Assembly (NCBI GenBank): GCA_017302435.1
Contig: JAFLDL010000025.1
Location: forward strand, 1 to 64,000
Origin: Candidatus Accumulibacter necessarius
Lineage (GTDB): Bacteria; Pseudomonadota; Gammaproteobacteria; Burkholderiales; Rhodocyclaceae
DNA length: 64,000 nt
Direction of reading: 5' to 3'
Shown here: piece after piece, positions 9,862 through 18,260 of the stretch
Position numbering within the stretch: position 1 is the first letter of the stretch
Layout: each line of letters begins with the position of its first letter
Made by a program: the position numbers and the translations under genes
Notes under the pieces: model-generated
What the model was told of the DNA's origin: nothing
What the model saw: only the letters and a program-made list of their open reading frames with translations
The model's database searches: none

Positions 9862-11181
9862 TTACAGCTCCTTGATCAACACGCTGGAACGACGTTGCAG
9901 GTTATAGACCAGTCGCTTCTCGGCCGGCAACTCATCAATCTGACGCACGGTGAAACCTCGCTCCTTGAACCACTGCGAAGTCACCGTCGTCAGTACGAAC
10001 AGGCTCTTGACACTGGCAGCACGAGCTTGTGCCTCGATCCGCTTCATCAGCATTGCGCCGTAGCCCCAGCGACGATAATGCGGATGGACCGCCAGGCAGG
10101 CCAGTTCGGCCCGCCCCCCACCGTAAGGGTAAAGGGCGGCACACCCGACAATCACGCCATCGTGCTGAACGATCGAGAAACGTGAAATCTCCCGCTCAAG
10201 CAGTTCGCGCGAACGGCGGACCAGCGTGCCATCCTCCTCAAGCGGCTCGATCAGCGCCACCAGGCCACCGATGTCGTCAGGTCGCGCGTCACGCATTTCC
10301 TCCAGCGATTCACGGGTGATGACCGTGCCGACCCCGTCATGGGTGAACAGTTCGCGCAGCAGGGTGCCATCCTCATCGTAACCAACCAGGTGCACGCGAC
10401 CGACACCGGCACGACTCGCCCGTACGGCGCAAGGCAGATAGCGCTTGAGGTCGGCCGATAACCAGTCACCGAGACTGATCAGCCGCTCGGCAGCCTCGAC
10501 GGTCAGTTCGTCGAGCAGGGCGCCGTCAATATCGGTCGCGCCCCGGCTATCGCTCAGGAAAATGAGCTTGTCAGCCAGCAGCGACGTAGCCACCGTCTCG
10601 GCCACTTCCTCCATGGCCAGGTTGAAAATCTCGCCGGTGGGACTCGACCCGATGCAAGACAGGAGCACGATATTGCCAAGCCCCAGCTGGGCACGGATGC
10701 CCTCAGCGTCGATCTTGCGTACCTGGCCCGAATACTGCAGGTCAACCCCATCGACCACACCAACCGGCTTCGCGGTAATGAAGTTGCCACCAACGACACG
10801 GATCGTGCTGTTAGCCATCGGCGTATCGGCGAGGCCCTGCGAGAGCAGGGCCTCAATTTCGACGTAGATGCGACCCACCGCGTCGATCACGCAACTGATT
10901 GCCTGGGCATCGGTAACGCGGTAGTTGCCGTGGTAGACCGACGGCAGCCCCCGTTCACGCAGCGCACTCTCGATCTGCGGCCGTGCCCCATGTACCAGCA
11001 CCAGGCGCACGCCGAGGGCGGCCAGCAGGTTGACGTCGTAAGCCAGGGTGCGCGCCAGTTGGCCGGCAATTGCCTTGCCGCCGAAGGCAATCAGAAAAGT
11101 CTTTCCGCGAAAGAGATTGACGTAGGGCGCAACCGATCTAAACCAGGCAACGAAAGGGGCAGAACTCAGATCGTCAGCCAT
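9862..11181 (-). CDS. argA: N-acetylglutamate synthase
   Basis: First step of arginine synthesis: acetyl-CoA plus glutamate gives N-acetylglutamate. 439 residues with the two-domain ArgA layout. An amino-acid-kinase-like domain (about 1-290, beginning FLIAFGGKAIAG) probably senses arginine. A GNAT domain (about 295-439) contains LACLAVHPHYRRWGYGAMLM, the acetyl-CoA pyrophosphate loop. The ATG sits one base after the stop of the upstream polyphosphate enzyme (TGAAATG), so the two are co-transcribed and probably coupled, although their pathways are unrelated. Confidence 0.96.
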   Translation of the reverse strand: MADDLSSAPFVAWFRSVAPYVNLFRGKTFLIAFGGKAIAGQLARTLAYDVNLLAALGVRLVLVHGARPQIESALRERGLPSVYHGNYRVTDAQAISCVIDAVGRIYVEIEALLSQGLADTPMANSTIRVVGGNFITAKPVGVVDGVDLQYSGQVRKIDAEGIRAQLGLGNIVLLSCIGSSPTGEIFNLAMEEVAETVATSLLADKLIFLSDSRGATDIDGALLDELTVEAAERLISLGDWLSADLKRYLPCAVRASRAGVGRVHLVGYDEDGTLLRELFTHDGVGTVITRESLEEMRDARPDDIGGLVALIEPLEEDGTLVRRSRELLEREISRFSIVQHDGVIVGCAALYPYGGGRAELACLAVHPHYRRWGYGAMLMKRIEAQARAASVKSLFVLTTVTSQWFKERGFTVRQIDELPAEKRLVYNLQRRSSVLIKEL

Positions 11182-11182
11182 T

Positions 11183-12883
11183 TCAGACCGTGGCGCTGGC
11201 CTTCCCGCTTGCCTCCGCGGCTTTGAGCGCTTTCGCCTCCTTCGCCGCTCTCACCTTCTCGGCTCTCAGATCTTTTGCCTTCTGGGTTTTCGACTCTTTG
11301 CCGCTATCCGCTTTCGTATCCTGCGTTTCGTCGCCAGCCAAATCCTTTACCGACCCTGCCTTGCCTGCCCGGGGCGCAGCGACCTTGACCTCCTTCATCG
11401 GGTCGACTTTCAACTCCCTTTCCAGGCGTTCGCAGATCGTCCGCAGGACCTTGATCCGGGCAAAGTACTTGTCATTCGACTCGACAATCGTCCACGGCGC
11501 CGTTCCGGAACTGGTGCGGTCAACCATGTCGCAGACAGCTTGATGATAGGCTTCTGCCTTCTCGCGGTTGCGCCAGTCTTCCTCGGTAATCTTGAACCGC
11601 TTGTGCTCAATCTGGGCACGCTCCTCGAAGCGCTTGAGTTGCTCCTCGTCGCTAATCTGCAACCAGAACTTGATGACAATGCCGCCAGCGTGCCAGATGT
11701 CGTGTTCGAAGTCGTTGATTTCAGCGTAGGCACGCAACCAGTCCGCCTCGCTGCAGAATCCCTCGACCCGCTCGACGAGTACGCGACCAAACCAGGTGCG
11801 GTCGAAAATGACCACTCGCCCGAGCCGCGGCATGTGACGCCAGAATCGCCAGAGGTAAGGTTGTGCACGCTCCTCTTCGGTGGGCGCAGCGATCGGGATG
11901 ATCTGGTACTGCCGCGCATCCATGGCCGACATTACCCGGCGAATGGCGCCGCCCTTGCCGGCTGCATCCGAACCTTCGAAAGCAAGAATCAAGGCCCGCT
12001 TCTTGAAGTCCGGGTGGCGCATCAGTTCGGCCAGGCGCCCCTGCCAGGTCGCAAGCTCGGTCTCGTAGACCTTTTTTGTGAGGCTCTGCGTCATGTCGAG
12101 CGAACTCAGCACGTCCAGACGGTCGACCCGGGGCGAGAACGGCGGGGCCACCGGCGAGTTCTGGTCGCGTTTGTCGGCCAAACGCTTCTGGAGCGACTCG
12201 AGGATCGTCTTGCCAACGGTCAGAGAGCGATAACGATCGTCGGTTCCCTCGACGATGATCCACGGCGCCCAGGGCGTATTGGTGGTACGCAGCAGGTGGC
12301 CAGCAACCTCCTGCATCTTGTCGTAGGTTTTCAGGCGATCCCAACTCGCCTTGGTCACCCGCCACCTGGTTAGCGGATTCGTTTCGATGGTCTTCAGGCG
12401 TTCACGCTGAGCATCCTTGGAAAGGTGGATCCAGAACTTGAGTACCAACGCACCCTCGTTGACCAGCATTGCCTCGAAGCGGTTGAGCTGGTCCATCCGC
12501 TGGTCGAAATCGGATCGCGACATGCTGTTGTTGATTCGCTCGGCAATCGGCTGCGAATACCATGAGCCGGCGAAAATCCCGGTTCGCCCCTTCGGCGGCA
12601 GCGCCCGCCAGTAACGCCACATCGACGGGCGAGCACGCTCCTCCGCTGTGGGCGCGTAAAAAGCATGGGTCGAGAGATAGCGTGGGTCCATCCACTCGTA
12701 GAGGACATTGATGGTCTCTCCCTTGCCCGACCCATCGACGCCGCTGATCAATATGATCACCGGAAAGCTTCCGTTCTCGCGCAACCGCTCCTGTGCTTCC
12801 AGTAACGCGGCTCGCAACTTCGGCTCCTCGACACGGAAAGTTTCCTTGTCGATCTTGTGTCCCAGCTCTGCCGATTCAAACAT
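11183..12883 (-). CDS. pap: Polyphosphate:AMP phosphotransferase (duplicated PPK2 domains) with Lys/Ala-rich tail
   Basis: Enzyme of the PPK2 class II type that uses polyphosphate to convert AMP to ADP. The 566-residue protein holds two tandem PPK2 domains. Domain 1 has Walker A SGVDGSGKGETI (about 47-58), but AGSWYSQP replaces the catalytic DRSW-type motif. Domain 2 has Walker A EGSDAAGKGGAI (about 303-314), an intact FDRTWFGR (about 360-367) and the lid APTEEERAQPYLWRFW. As in characterised fused PAPs, domain 2 is probably the catalytic half. After about residue 495 a 71-residue low-complexity tail has 14 Lys and 17 Ala; PAPs without such a tail are about 475-500 residues. The start overlaps the rsmE stop by 8 bases. 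With adenylate kinase it would let polyphosphate regenerate ATP. Confidence 0.93.
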   Translation of the reverse strand: MFESAELGHKIDKETFRVEEPKLRAALLEAQERLRENGSFPVIILISGVDGSGKGETINVLYEWMDPRYLSTHAFYAPTAEERARPSMWRYWRALPPKGRTGIFAGSWYSQPIAERINNSMSRSDFDQRMDQLNRFEAMLVNEGALVLKFWIHLSKDAQRERLKTIETNPLTRWRVTKASWDRLKTYDKMQEVAGHLLRTTNTPWAPWIIVEGTDDRYRSLTVGKTILESLQKRLADKRDQNSPVAPPFSPRVDRLDVLSSLDMTQSLTKKVYETELATWQGRLAELMRHPDFKKRALILAFEGSDAAGKGGAIRRVMSAMDARQYQIIPIAAPTEEERAQPYLWRFWRHMPRLGRVVIFDRTWFGRVLVERVEGFCSEADWLRAYAEINDFEHDIWHAGGIVIKFWLQISDEEQLKRFEERAQIEHKRFKITEEDWRNREKAEAYHQAVCDMVDRTSSGTAPWTIVESNDKYFARIKVLRTICERLERELKVDPMKEVKVAAPRAGKAGSVKDLAGDETQDTKADSGKESKTQKAKDLRAEKVRAAKEAKALKAAEASGKASATV

Positions 12884-13637
12884 CAGTAGTCTCCTCCTTC
12901 AAGTCACCCCACAAAAACTGGATTGCCGCCAGAGCGGCCAGGCCAGCCGTCTCCGTACGCAGGATCCGCGGCCCGAGACGCACCGACAGAAAACCAGCCA
13001 ATCCTGCCAACCGGGCCTCCTCAGGTGCCAGCCCTCCCTCGGCGCCAACCAGCAGTTCCACCGCCCCCCCCACTGGCGGTCCCTGGACGTTCGCCAGCGA
13101 ACATCCCGCCGCCGGTGCCAGCATCAGGCGCACCCCACCGGCTGGCGAATTTCGCGCCAGCCAGTGCTCGAGGCGCTCGGGAAGCAGGACTTCCGGCAAC
13201 CGGTTGCGCCCGCATTGTTCACAGGCTGAGACCACGACGCCCCGCCAGTGCGCCAGTCGGCGCAGGGCACGCTCACCCTCGAGCCGCAGCACACTGCGTC
13301 TCGAGATCACCGGAACGATGCGGTCGACCCCGAGTTCAACGGCCTTCTGCACCGTCAAGTCCATCTTCTCGCCAGCCTGCAGCGCCTGCACCAGCGTGAT
13401 CGAAAGCGGTGGTTCACGCTCCGTGGCAAGCCAGCCCGACACCTCGACACGGACTCGCGTACGCTCGATGCCCGCTATCCGGGCGCGATATTCGCCGCCG
13501 GCACCGTTGAAAATCGTCAGGACATCGCCGCCGCGCAAGCGAAGAACGTTGATCGCATGATGCGCCACCCGCTCCGGCAAATCGAGATTCTGGCCGACTG
13601 CCAGTGGCATCGGGCAATGAAAGCGGGGACAGTTCAC
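12876..13637 (-). CDS. rsmE: 16S rRNA (uridine1498-N3)-methyltransferase
   Basis: Methylates U1498 of 16S rRNA. SPOUT-fold protein with the RsmE signature: QALQAGEKMDLTVQKAVELG, SRRSVLRLEGE, EQCGRNRLPEV, VGAEGGLAPEE and LGPRILRTETAGLAAL (knot/SAM site). Start is uncertain: the GTG at 13637 gives MNCPRFHCPMPLAVG, matching the family N-terminus, while an ATG 10 codons earlier (13667) is also open. A TATAAT-like sequence lies on the minus strand just upstream of the GTG, so a leaderless or very short-leader transcript is possible. It overlaps the polyphosphate enzyme gene. Confidence 0.93.
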   Translation of the reverse strand: MNCPRFHCPMPLAVGQNLDLPERVAHHAINVLRLRGGDVLTIFNGAGGEYRARIAGIERTRVRVEVSGWLATEREPPLSITLVQALQAGEKMDLTVQKAVELGVDRIVPVISRRSVLRLEGERALRRLAHWRGVVVSACEQCGRNRLPEVLLPERLEHWLARNSPAGGVRLMLAPAAGCSLANVQGPPVGGAVELLVGAEGGLAPEEARLAGLAGFLSVRLGPRILRTETAGLAALAAIQFLWGDLKEETTDV

Positions 13638-13693
13638 CGTGGTATTATAAGAGTTTCCCTGTTCCATGTTGGTTGTTTGGAGACTGCTGTGTC

Positions 13694-14245
13694 ATGGCAC
13701 TGAATACCCCGGTTTGTGACTTTGGCTGGCAGGCCGTCGACTTCGAACTGGACGATACCGCTGGTTCGCAGCATACCCTCGCCACGCTGCGCGGCCAGAA
13801 CGGCCTGCTGCTGATGTTCATCTGTAACCACTGTCCCTACGTCAAGGCGATCATCGACCGCATCTGCCTTGACGCGCGCGAGCTGCAGACCCTCGGCATC
13901 GGCGTCGCCGCCATCATGAGCAACGATCCGTCCGAATACCCGGAGGATTCGCTGGAAAACATGGCGCGCGTAGCCCGGCAACTCGATTTTCCGTTTCCCT
14001 ACCTCTACGACCCGACCCAAGGCGTCGCGCGTGCCTATGGCGCCGTTTGCACGCCAGACTTCTTCGGTTTCAACCGAAACCTCGAGCTTCAGTACCGCGG
14101 CCGCCTTGATGCCAGCGGTCGCCTACCGGCACCACCTGATGCCCGACGGGAGTTGGTCGAAGCGATGCGGATGGTCACTGAAACTGGTCGCGGTCCGCAG
14201 GAGCAGATTGCCAGCATCGGTTGCTCGATCAAGTGGCGTCACTGA
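13694..14245 (+). CDS. Thioredoxin-like / AhpC-TSA family protein
   Basis: 183-residue redoxin-fold protein without a signal peptide, so probably cytoplasmic. The motif MFICNHCPYVKAI contains CNHC, a CxxC redox pair at the usual position after the first beta strand. VRYLYD-like segments (PYLYDPTQGVARAYGAVCTPDFF) give the cis-proline region TPDFF. This is the conserved 'thioredoxin family protein' type seen in many proteobacteria; its partner is unknown. ATG chosen at 13694 (MALNTPVCDFG); the 30 upstream codons overlap the divergent rsmE start region and look non-coding. The suhB-like gene follows after 6 bases. Confidence 0.9.
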   Translation: MALNTPVCDFGWQAVDFELDDTAGSQHTLATLRGQNGLLLMFICNHCPYVKAIIDRICLDARELQTLGIGVAAIMSNDPSEYPEDSLENMARVARQLDFPFPYLYDPTQGVARAYGAVCTPDFFGFNRNLELQYRGRLDASGRLPAPPDARRELVEAMRMVTETGRGPQEQIASIGCSIKWRH

Positions 14246-14251
14246 TTCAGC

Positions 14252-15103
14252 ATGCGAGAGGGAGACAGCGCGGTTGCGCCGACACTTGCTGACAGCGAAC
14301 TCAAGCGCATGCTCGACGCTTGCGTCGCCTTGGTGCGTGAGGTCGCGCAGCGCGAAATCATTCCCCGCTTCCTGCGGGTCAGTCATGGCCAGCGCAAGGA
14401 CGATGGCTCGCTATGTTCGGAAGCGGACCTCGCGGCGCAGCATTTCCTCCTCGGGCGCCTGACCGAGATCCGGCCCTGCGCGATTATCGGCGAAGAGATG
14501 ACGCCGGCCACCCAGCAGGCCAGTTGGCGAGACGGCAGTAGCGACGACCTCGGACTATGGTGTATCGACCCGATCGACGGCACGACCAATTTCATCAACG
14601 GCCTGCCATGTTTTGCCGTCTCGATCGCCTGGATGCGCGCTCGGCGCGCGCGCCTGGCGGTGACCTATAACCCGATCACCGACGAAATGTTCTATGCGCG
14701 GGAAGGGAATGGCGCCTACCTCAATGGCCGCCGACTGCCACTGCGCCAGGTGACCGCCGATATAGGGCGGGCCGTCGGTGGCGTCGACTTCAAGCGGATC
14801 CCGAAGGAACTGGCTGACCGGATTGCCGTCAGCCCGCCTTTCTATTCGCAGCGCAATTTCGGCAGCTCGACGCTTGACTGGTGCAATCTGGCTGCCGGCC
14901 GGCTCGATCTTTACCTGCACGGCGGCCAGATGCTTTGGGATTACGCCGCCGGCAGCCTGATCCTGCGCGAGGCAGGTGGTCAGATGTGCACGCTGTTGCA
15001 TGACGACTACGACGCTGACGACGTCTGGCGACGCCCGGTCATCGCGGCGCTGCATCCGACAGTCTTCGCAGCCTGGCGCAACTGGGTCCGCTCAGGTCGG
15101 TAG
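14252..15103 (+). CDS. Inositol monophosphatase family protein
   Basis: Mg-dependent phosphatase of the IMPase fold, 283 residues. Metal-binding motifs are GEEM (about residue 79), CIDPIDGTTNFINGLP (about 105-120) and LWDYAAGSLILREAGG (about 229-244). Substrates in this family include inositol-1-phosphate, histidinol phosphate and 3'-phosphoadenosine phosphate; sequence alone does not choose between them. It follows the thioredoxin-like gene closely. It converges on a Cds1-like gene, with only five bases between the two stop codons. Confidence 0.9.
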   Translation: MREGDSAVAPTLADSELKRMLDACVALVREVAQREIIPRFLRVSHGQRKDDGSLCSEADLAAQHFLLGRLTEIRPCAIIGEEMTPATQQASWRDGSSDDLGLWCIDPIDGTTNFINGLPCFAVSIAWMRARRARLAVTYNPITDEMFYAREGNGAYLNGRRLPLRQVTADIGRAVGGVDFKRIPKELADRIAVSPPFYSQRNFGSSTLDWCNLAAGRLDLYLHGGQMLWDYAAGSLILREAGGQMCTLLHDDYDADDVWRRPVIAALHPTVFAAWRNWVRSGR

Positions 15104-15108
15104 GAGCA

Positions 15109-16248
15109 CTAGGTCGCCGCCAGTTCGCCGGCAATCTGCCATCTGGCAGGCAGTTCCCGGGGAAGCTGCCCGGAGTCGAGTGATGCAGCCAGCGCGGCAC
15201 GCTCGGCGCCACAGTTCAGGCCGTTCTGCCGCAACCACTCGTCGCTGTAATAGGTATGGCCGTAGCGTTGACCGGAATCACAGAGCAGGGTAACGACCGA
15301 ACCCTGTTCACCGCGTTCCCGCATCTGCGCGATGCACGCCAGAGCGGCGATCAGGTTGGTACCGGTCGACGGGCCGACAGTGCGTCCCAGACGCGCCGAC
15401 AATTCCTGCATCGCGGCCAACGACCACACGTCCGGCACCTTTACCATGGCGTCGATCACCTCGGGCAGAAAGGACGCTTCAACGCGTGGCCGGCCGATTC
15501 CTTCGATTCGCGAATATTCATGCAGGCAGAGATCCGGCTGGCGGCTGAGGTAATGGTCAAAGAACACCGACCGGTCGGGGTCGGCAGCACAGATGCGCGT
15601 TGGTCGCGCACAGTAACGTACGTAGCGGCCGAGTGTCGCGACGGTGCCACCAGTGCCGGCACTCGAAACGAGCCAGTTCGGAACAGGATGCTTTTCCAGC
15701 CGCATCTGCTGGAAAATCGATTCGGCGATGTTGTTATTGGAACGCCAGTCGGTCGCCCGCTCGGCGTAAGTGAATTGGTCCATGTAATGGCCACCGAGTT
15801 GGTCGGCCAGGCGCTGCGATTCGCTGTAGATGGTCATCGGATCGTCAATCAGATGGCAACGCCCGCCCTGAAACTCGATCGCCGCAATCTTCTCGGTCGA
15901 GGTCGACGACGGCATCACGGCGAGAAAGGGCAAGCCGAGGAGGCGGGCAAAGTAGGCCTCCGAGATCGCCGTCGAGCCACTCGATGCTTCGACCACCGTG
16001 CTGCCTTCGCGTAACCAGCCGTTGCAGAGCGCGTAGAGAAACAATGAGCGCGCTAGGCGGTGTTTGAGACTGCCGGTGGGATGGCTGGATTCGTCCTTCA
16101 GATACAGGTCGATGCCCGGAAAGCCGCACAGCGGCAGGGGAATCAGGTGGGTATCACTGGAGCGCTGGAAATCCGCTTCGATGCGGCGAATGGCAGCCGG
16201 CACCCAGATTCTTTCGCTGCGTCTCGCAGCTGCACTGTTCGTTTGCAT
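15109..16248 (-). CDS. PLP-dependent cysteine synthase/desulfhydrase family protein (Cds1-like)
   Basis: Fold-type II PLP enzyme, 379 residues. The PLP lysine is in [11 protein letters not shown] (about residue 62), and [18 protein letters not shown] and [16 protein letters not shown] provide the phosphate- and substrate-binding loops. The longer C-terminus and the SLKHR motif resemble the Cds1 L-cysteine desulfhydrase group more than CysK/CysM, which have KDR. Activity is inferred as cysteine breakdown to sulfide, pyruvate and ammonia, or a related beta-replacement. It diverges from mrp. Confidence 0.85.
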   Translation of the reverse strand: MQTNSAAARRSERIWVPAAIRRIEADFQRSSDTHLIPLPLCGFPGIDLYLKDESSHPTGSLKHRLARSLFLYALCNGWLREGSTVVEASSGSTAISEAYFARLLGLPFLAVMPSSTSTEKIAAIEFQGGRCHLIDDPMTIYSESQRLADQLGGHYMDQFTYAERATDWRSNNNIAESIFQQMRLEKHPVPNWLVSSAGTGGTVATLGRYVRYCARPTRICAADPDRSVFFDHYLSRQPDLCLHEYSRIEGIGRPRVEASFLPEVIDAMVKVPDVWSLAAMQELSARLGRTVGPSTGTNLIAALACIAQMRERGEQGSVVTLLCDSGQRYGHTYYSDEWLRQNGLNCGAERAALAASLDSGQLPRELPARWQIAGELAAT

Positions 16249-16338
16249 GCGCAGAGCTTAGCAGCTGATGGGCGCCACTCAAAGCCGCGGTAAGCACATC
16301 CCGGCCGGTAGCACGTTTACTCTGCCGATATTTGCGGT

Positions 16339-16363
16339 AAACTGTACTAAAATACTCGGGTAT
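16339..16363 (+). promoter_or_regulatory. IscR-like (type 1) site upstream of mrp
   Basis: The 25 bases match the E. coli IscR type 1 consensus (ATASYYGACTRWWWYAGTC followed by RRSTAT) at 21 of 25 positions by hand alignment. The right half TACTCGGGTAT is especially well preserved. It lies 22 bases before the mrp ATG and 8 bases before the AGGAG ribosome site. Mrp is an Fe-S carrier, so Fe-S-responsive control is biologically sensible. Confidence 0.55.
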
Positions 16364-16384
16364 CCATCACAGGAGCTTTGAAAA

Positions 16385-17476
16385 ATGGCTGTAACGAATG
16401 AAGCCGTACAGGCGGCGCTCAAGGATTTGATCGATCCCAATACTCACAAGGACTACTTGTCCACCCGCTCGGCAAGGAACATCAAGGTCGATGGCGCCGA
16501 TGTCTCGCTCGATATTGAACTGGGTTATCCGGCGAAAACCCAGCTTGATGAGGTACGTCGCGCCGTCATCACCAGGCTGAGGACCATTCCCGAGATAGGC
16601 AATGTCAGCGTCAATGTCAGCGTCAAGATCGTCGCCCACACCGTGCAGCGCGGCTTGAAGCCGCTGCCCGGCGTCAAGAACATCATCGCCGTCGCCTCCG
16701 GCAAGGGCGGCGTCGGCAAGAGCACAACGGCGGTGAATCTGGCGCTGGCGCTGTCCCAGGAAGGCGCGACGGTGGGTCTGCTCGACGCTGATATCTACGG
16801 CCCGTCGCAGCCGCAGATGCTTGGCCTCGTCGGCCAGAAGCCCGAGTCGCAGGACGGCGTGTCGATGGATCCGCTGCTGGCCTACGGCCTGCAGGCGATG
16901 TCGATCGGCTTCATGATTGACATCGATTCCCCAATGGTCTGGCGCGGCCCGATGGTCACGCAGGCGCTCGAGCAACTGCTCAAGCAGACCAACTGGCAAA
17001 ACGTCGATTATCTGGTGGTCGACATGCCTCCGGGAACCGGCGACACACAGTTGACGCTGGCGCAAAAGGTGCCGGTGACCGGCGCCGTGATCGTCACCAC
17101 CCCGCAGGACATCGCGCTGATCGACGCACGCAAGGGTCTGAAGATGTTCGAGAAGGTCGGCATCCCGATTCTCGGGTTGGTGGAGAACATGAGTATCCAC
17201 ATCTGCTCGAAGTGTGGTCACGAGGAACACATTTTTGGCCAGGGCGGCGGCGAGCAGATGTGCAAGGACTACGACACCGAGTTTCTCGGCGCCCTGCCAC
17301 TGGAGCTATCGATTCGCGAGTTGACCGACTCCGGCAAGCCAACGGTCGTCGGCGCACCGGATTCCCGTGCCGCGGACATCTACCGAACGATCGCGCGTCG
17401 CCTGGCGGTGAAGATTGCCGAGCGCGCCAGGGACATGAGCGCCAAGTTTCCCAGTATCGTCGTCCAGAATACCTGA
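16385..17476 (+). CDS. Fe-S cluster carrier protein Mrp/ApbC
   Basis: P-loop ATPase that carries and transfers [4Fe-4S] clusters to apoproteins. 363 residues: an N-terminal MIP18/DUF59 domain (about 5-85), then an Mrp ATPase with deviant Walker A ASGKGGVGKST (about 104-114), LLDADIYGPSQPQMLG and VVDMPPGTGD. A C-terminal CSKC pair (C274, C277) bridges a cluster in the dimer. AGGAG sits 9 bases before the ATG. A good IscR-like site lies directly upstream, suggesting expression follows Fe-S demand. A hairpin downstream (17498-17518) probably ends the transcript. Confidence 0.96.
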   Translation: MAVTNEAVQAALKDLIDPNTHKDYLSTRSARNIKVDGADVSLDIELGYPAKTQLDEVRRAVITRLRTIPEIGNVSVNVSVKIVAHTVQRGLKPLPGVKNIIAVASGKGGVGKSTTAVNLALALSQEGATVGLLDADIYGPSQPQMLGLVGQKPESQDGVSMDPLLAYGLQAMSIGFMIDIDSPMVWRGPMVTQALEQLLKQTNWQNVDYLVVDMPPGTGDTQLTLAQKVPVTGAVIVTTPQDIALIDARKGLKMFEKVGIPILGLVENMSIHICSKCGHEEHIFGQGGGEQMCKDYDTEFLGALPLELSIRELTDSGKPTVVGAPDSRAADIYRTIARRLAVKIAERARDMSAKFPSIVVQNT

Positions 17477-17497
17477 AAGAGCGGCCTGGCCATGGCC

Positions 17498-17518
17498 TCC
17501 GGAGCACACAGCTCCGGA
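17498..17518 (+). terminator. Hairpin after mrp, probable terminator
   Basis: An 8-bp perfect stem (TCCGGAGC with GCTCCGGA) has a five-base ACACA loop, followed by TAAGTTTATT. The U-tract is weak. Confidence 0.5.
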
Positions 17519-17591
17519 TAAGTTTATTCCCGTGCCCGGACACCGTAGAATGGAGACCTTTTCCGTACTAAGGATGTTCGGGTGACCAGCA

Positions 17592-18158
17592 ATGTCAATC
17601 AAATCGGATAGGTGGATCCGCCGCATGGCGGAGCAGCACGGCATGATCGACCCTTTCGAACCAAATCAGGTACGCGAGATCGATGGTCGCCGGATCGTCT
17701 CCTACGGCACCTCGAGCTACGGCTACGACATCCGCTGCTCAAACGAATTCAAGCTGTTCACGAATCTCAACTCGACCATCGTTGACCCCAAGAACTTTGA
17801 TCCGAATTCCTTCGTCGAGGTGAAGAACGACTTCTGCATCATCCCGCCGAACTCCTTCGCCCTCGCCCGTACCGTCGAGTACTTCCGCATTCCGCGCAGC
17901 GTCCTGACCGTCTGCCTCGGCAAGAGCACCTATGCGCGTTGCGGCATCATCGTCAACGTGACGCCCTTTGAACCCGAGTGGGAGGGCCACGTGACGCTCG
18001 AGTTTTCCAACACGACGCCCTTGCCGGCAAAGATTTACGCCAACGAGGGCATCGCGCAGGTACTGTTCTTCGAATCCGATGAGGAATGTGAAACGTCTTA
18101 CAAGGACCGCGGCGGCAAGTACCAGGGTCAGAAGGGCGTCACCTTACCGAAAATGTGA
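17592..18158 (+). CDS. dcd: dCTP deaminase
   Basis: Deaminates dCTP to dUTP, the main source of dUMP for thymidylate in proteobacteria. 188 residues, full length for the trimeric enzyme. Signatures include [36 protein letters not shown], the active-site segment [29 protein letters not shown] (catalytic Glu within the last part) and [12 protein letters not shown] at the C-terminus. A TAGAAT -10-like hexamer lies about 45 bases upstream. Confidence 0.97.
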   Translation: MSIKSDRWIRRMAEQHGMIDPFEPNQVREIDGRRIVSYGTSSYGYDIRCSNEFKLFTNLNSTIVDPKNFDPNSFVEVKNDFCIIPPNSFALARTVEYFRIPRSVLTVCLGKSTYARCGIIVNVTPFEPEWEGHVTLEFSNTTPLPAKIYANEGIAQVLFFESDEECETSYKDRGGKYQGQKGVTLPKM

Positions 18159-18260
18159 CCCGCTTTCGCCGCCAGGCGCAGCAAGCGGCAAAGATGCAGA
18201 TGACCTCTGCCGTCGCCGCGCTGCCGTCCTTTCATTCCTGATTTGGTAATGGATCCTCGC

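Noticed and set aside
13248-13703. Plus-strand open frame opposite rsmE
   Set aside because: It overlaps a well-supported methyltransferase gene and has no similarity of its own.
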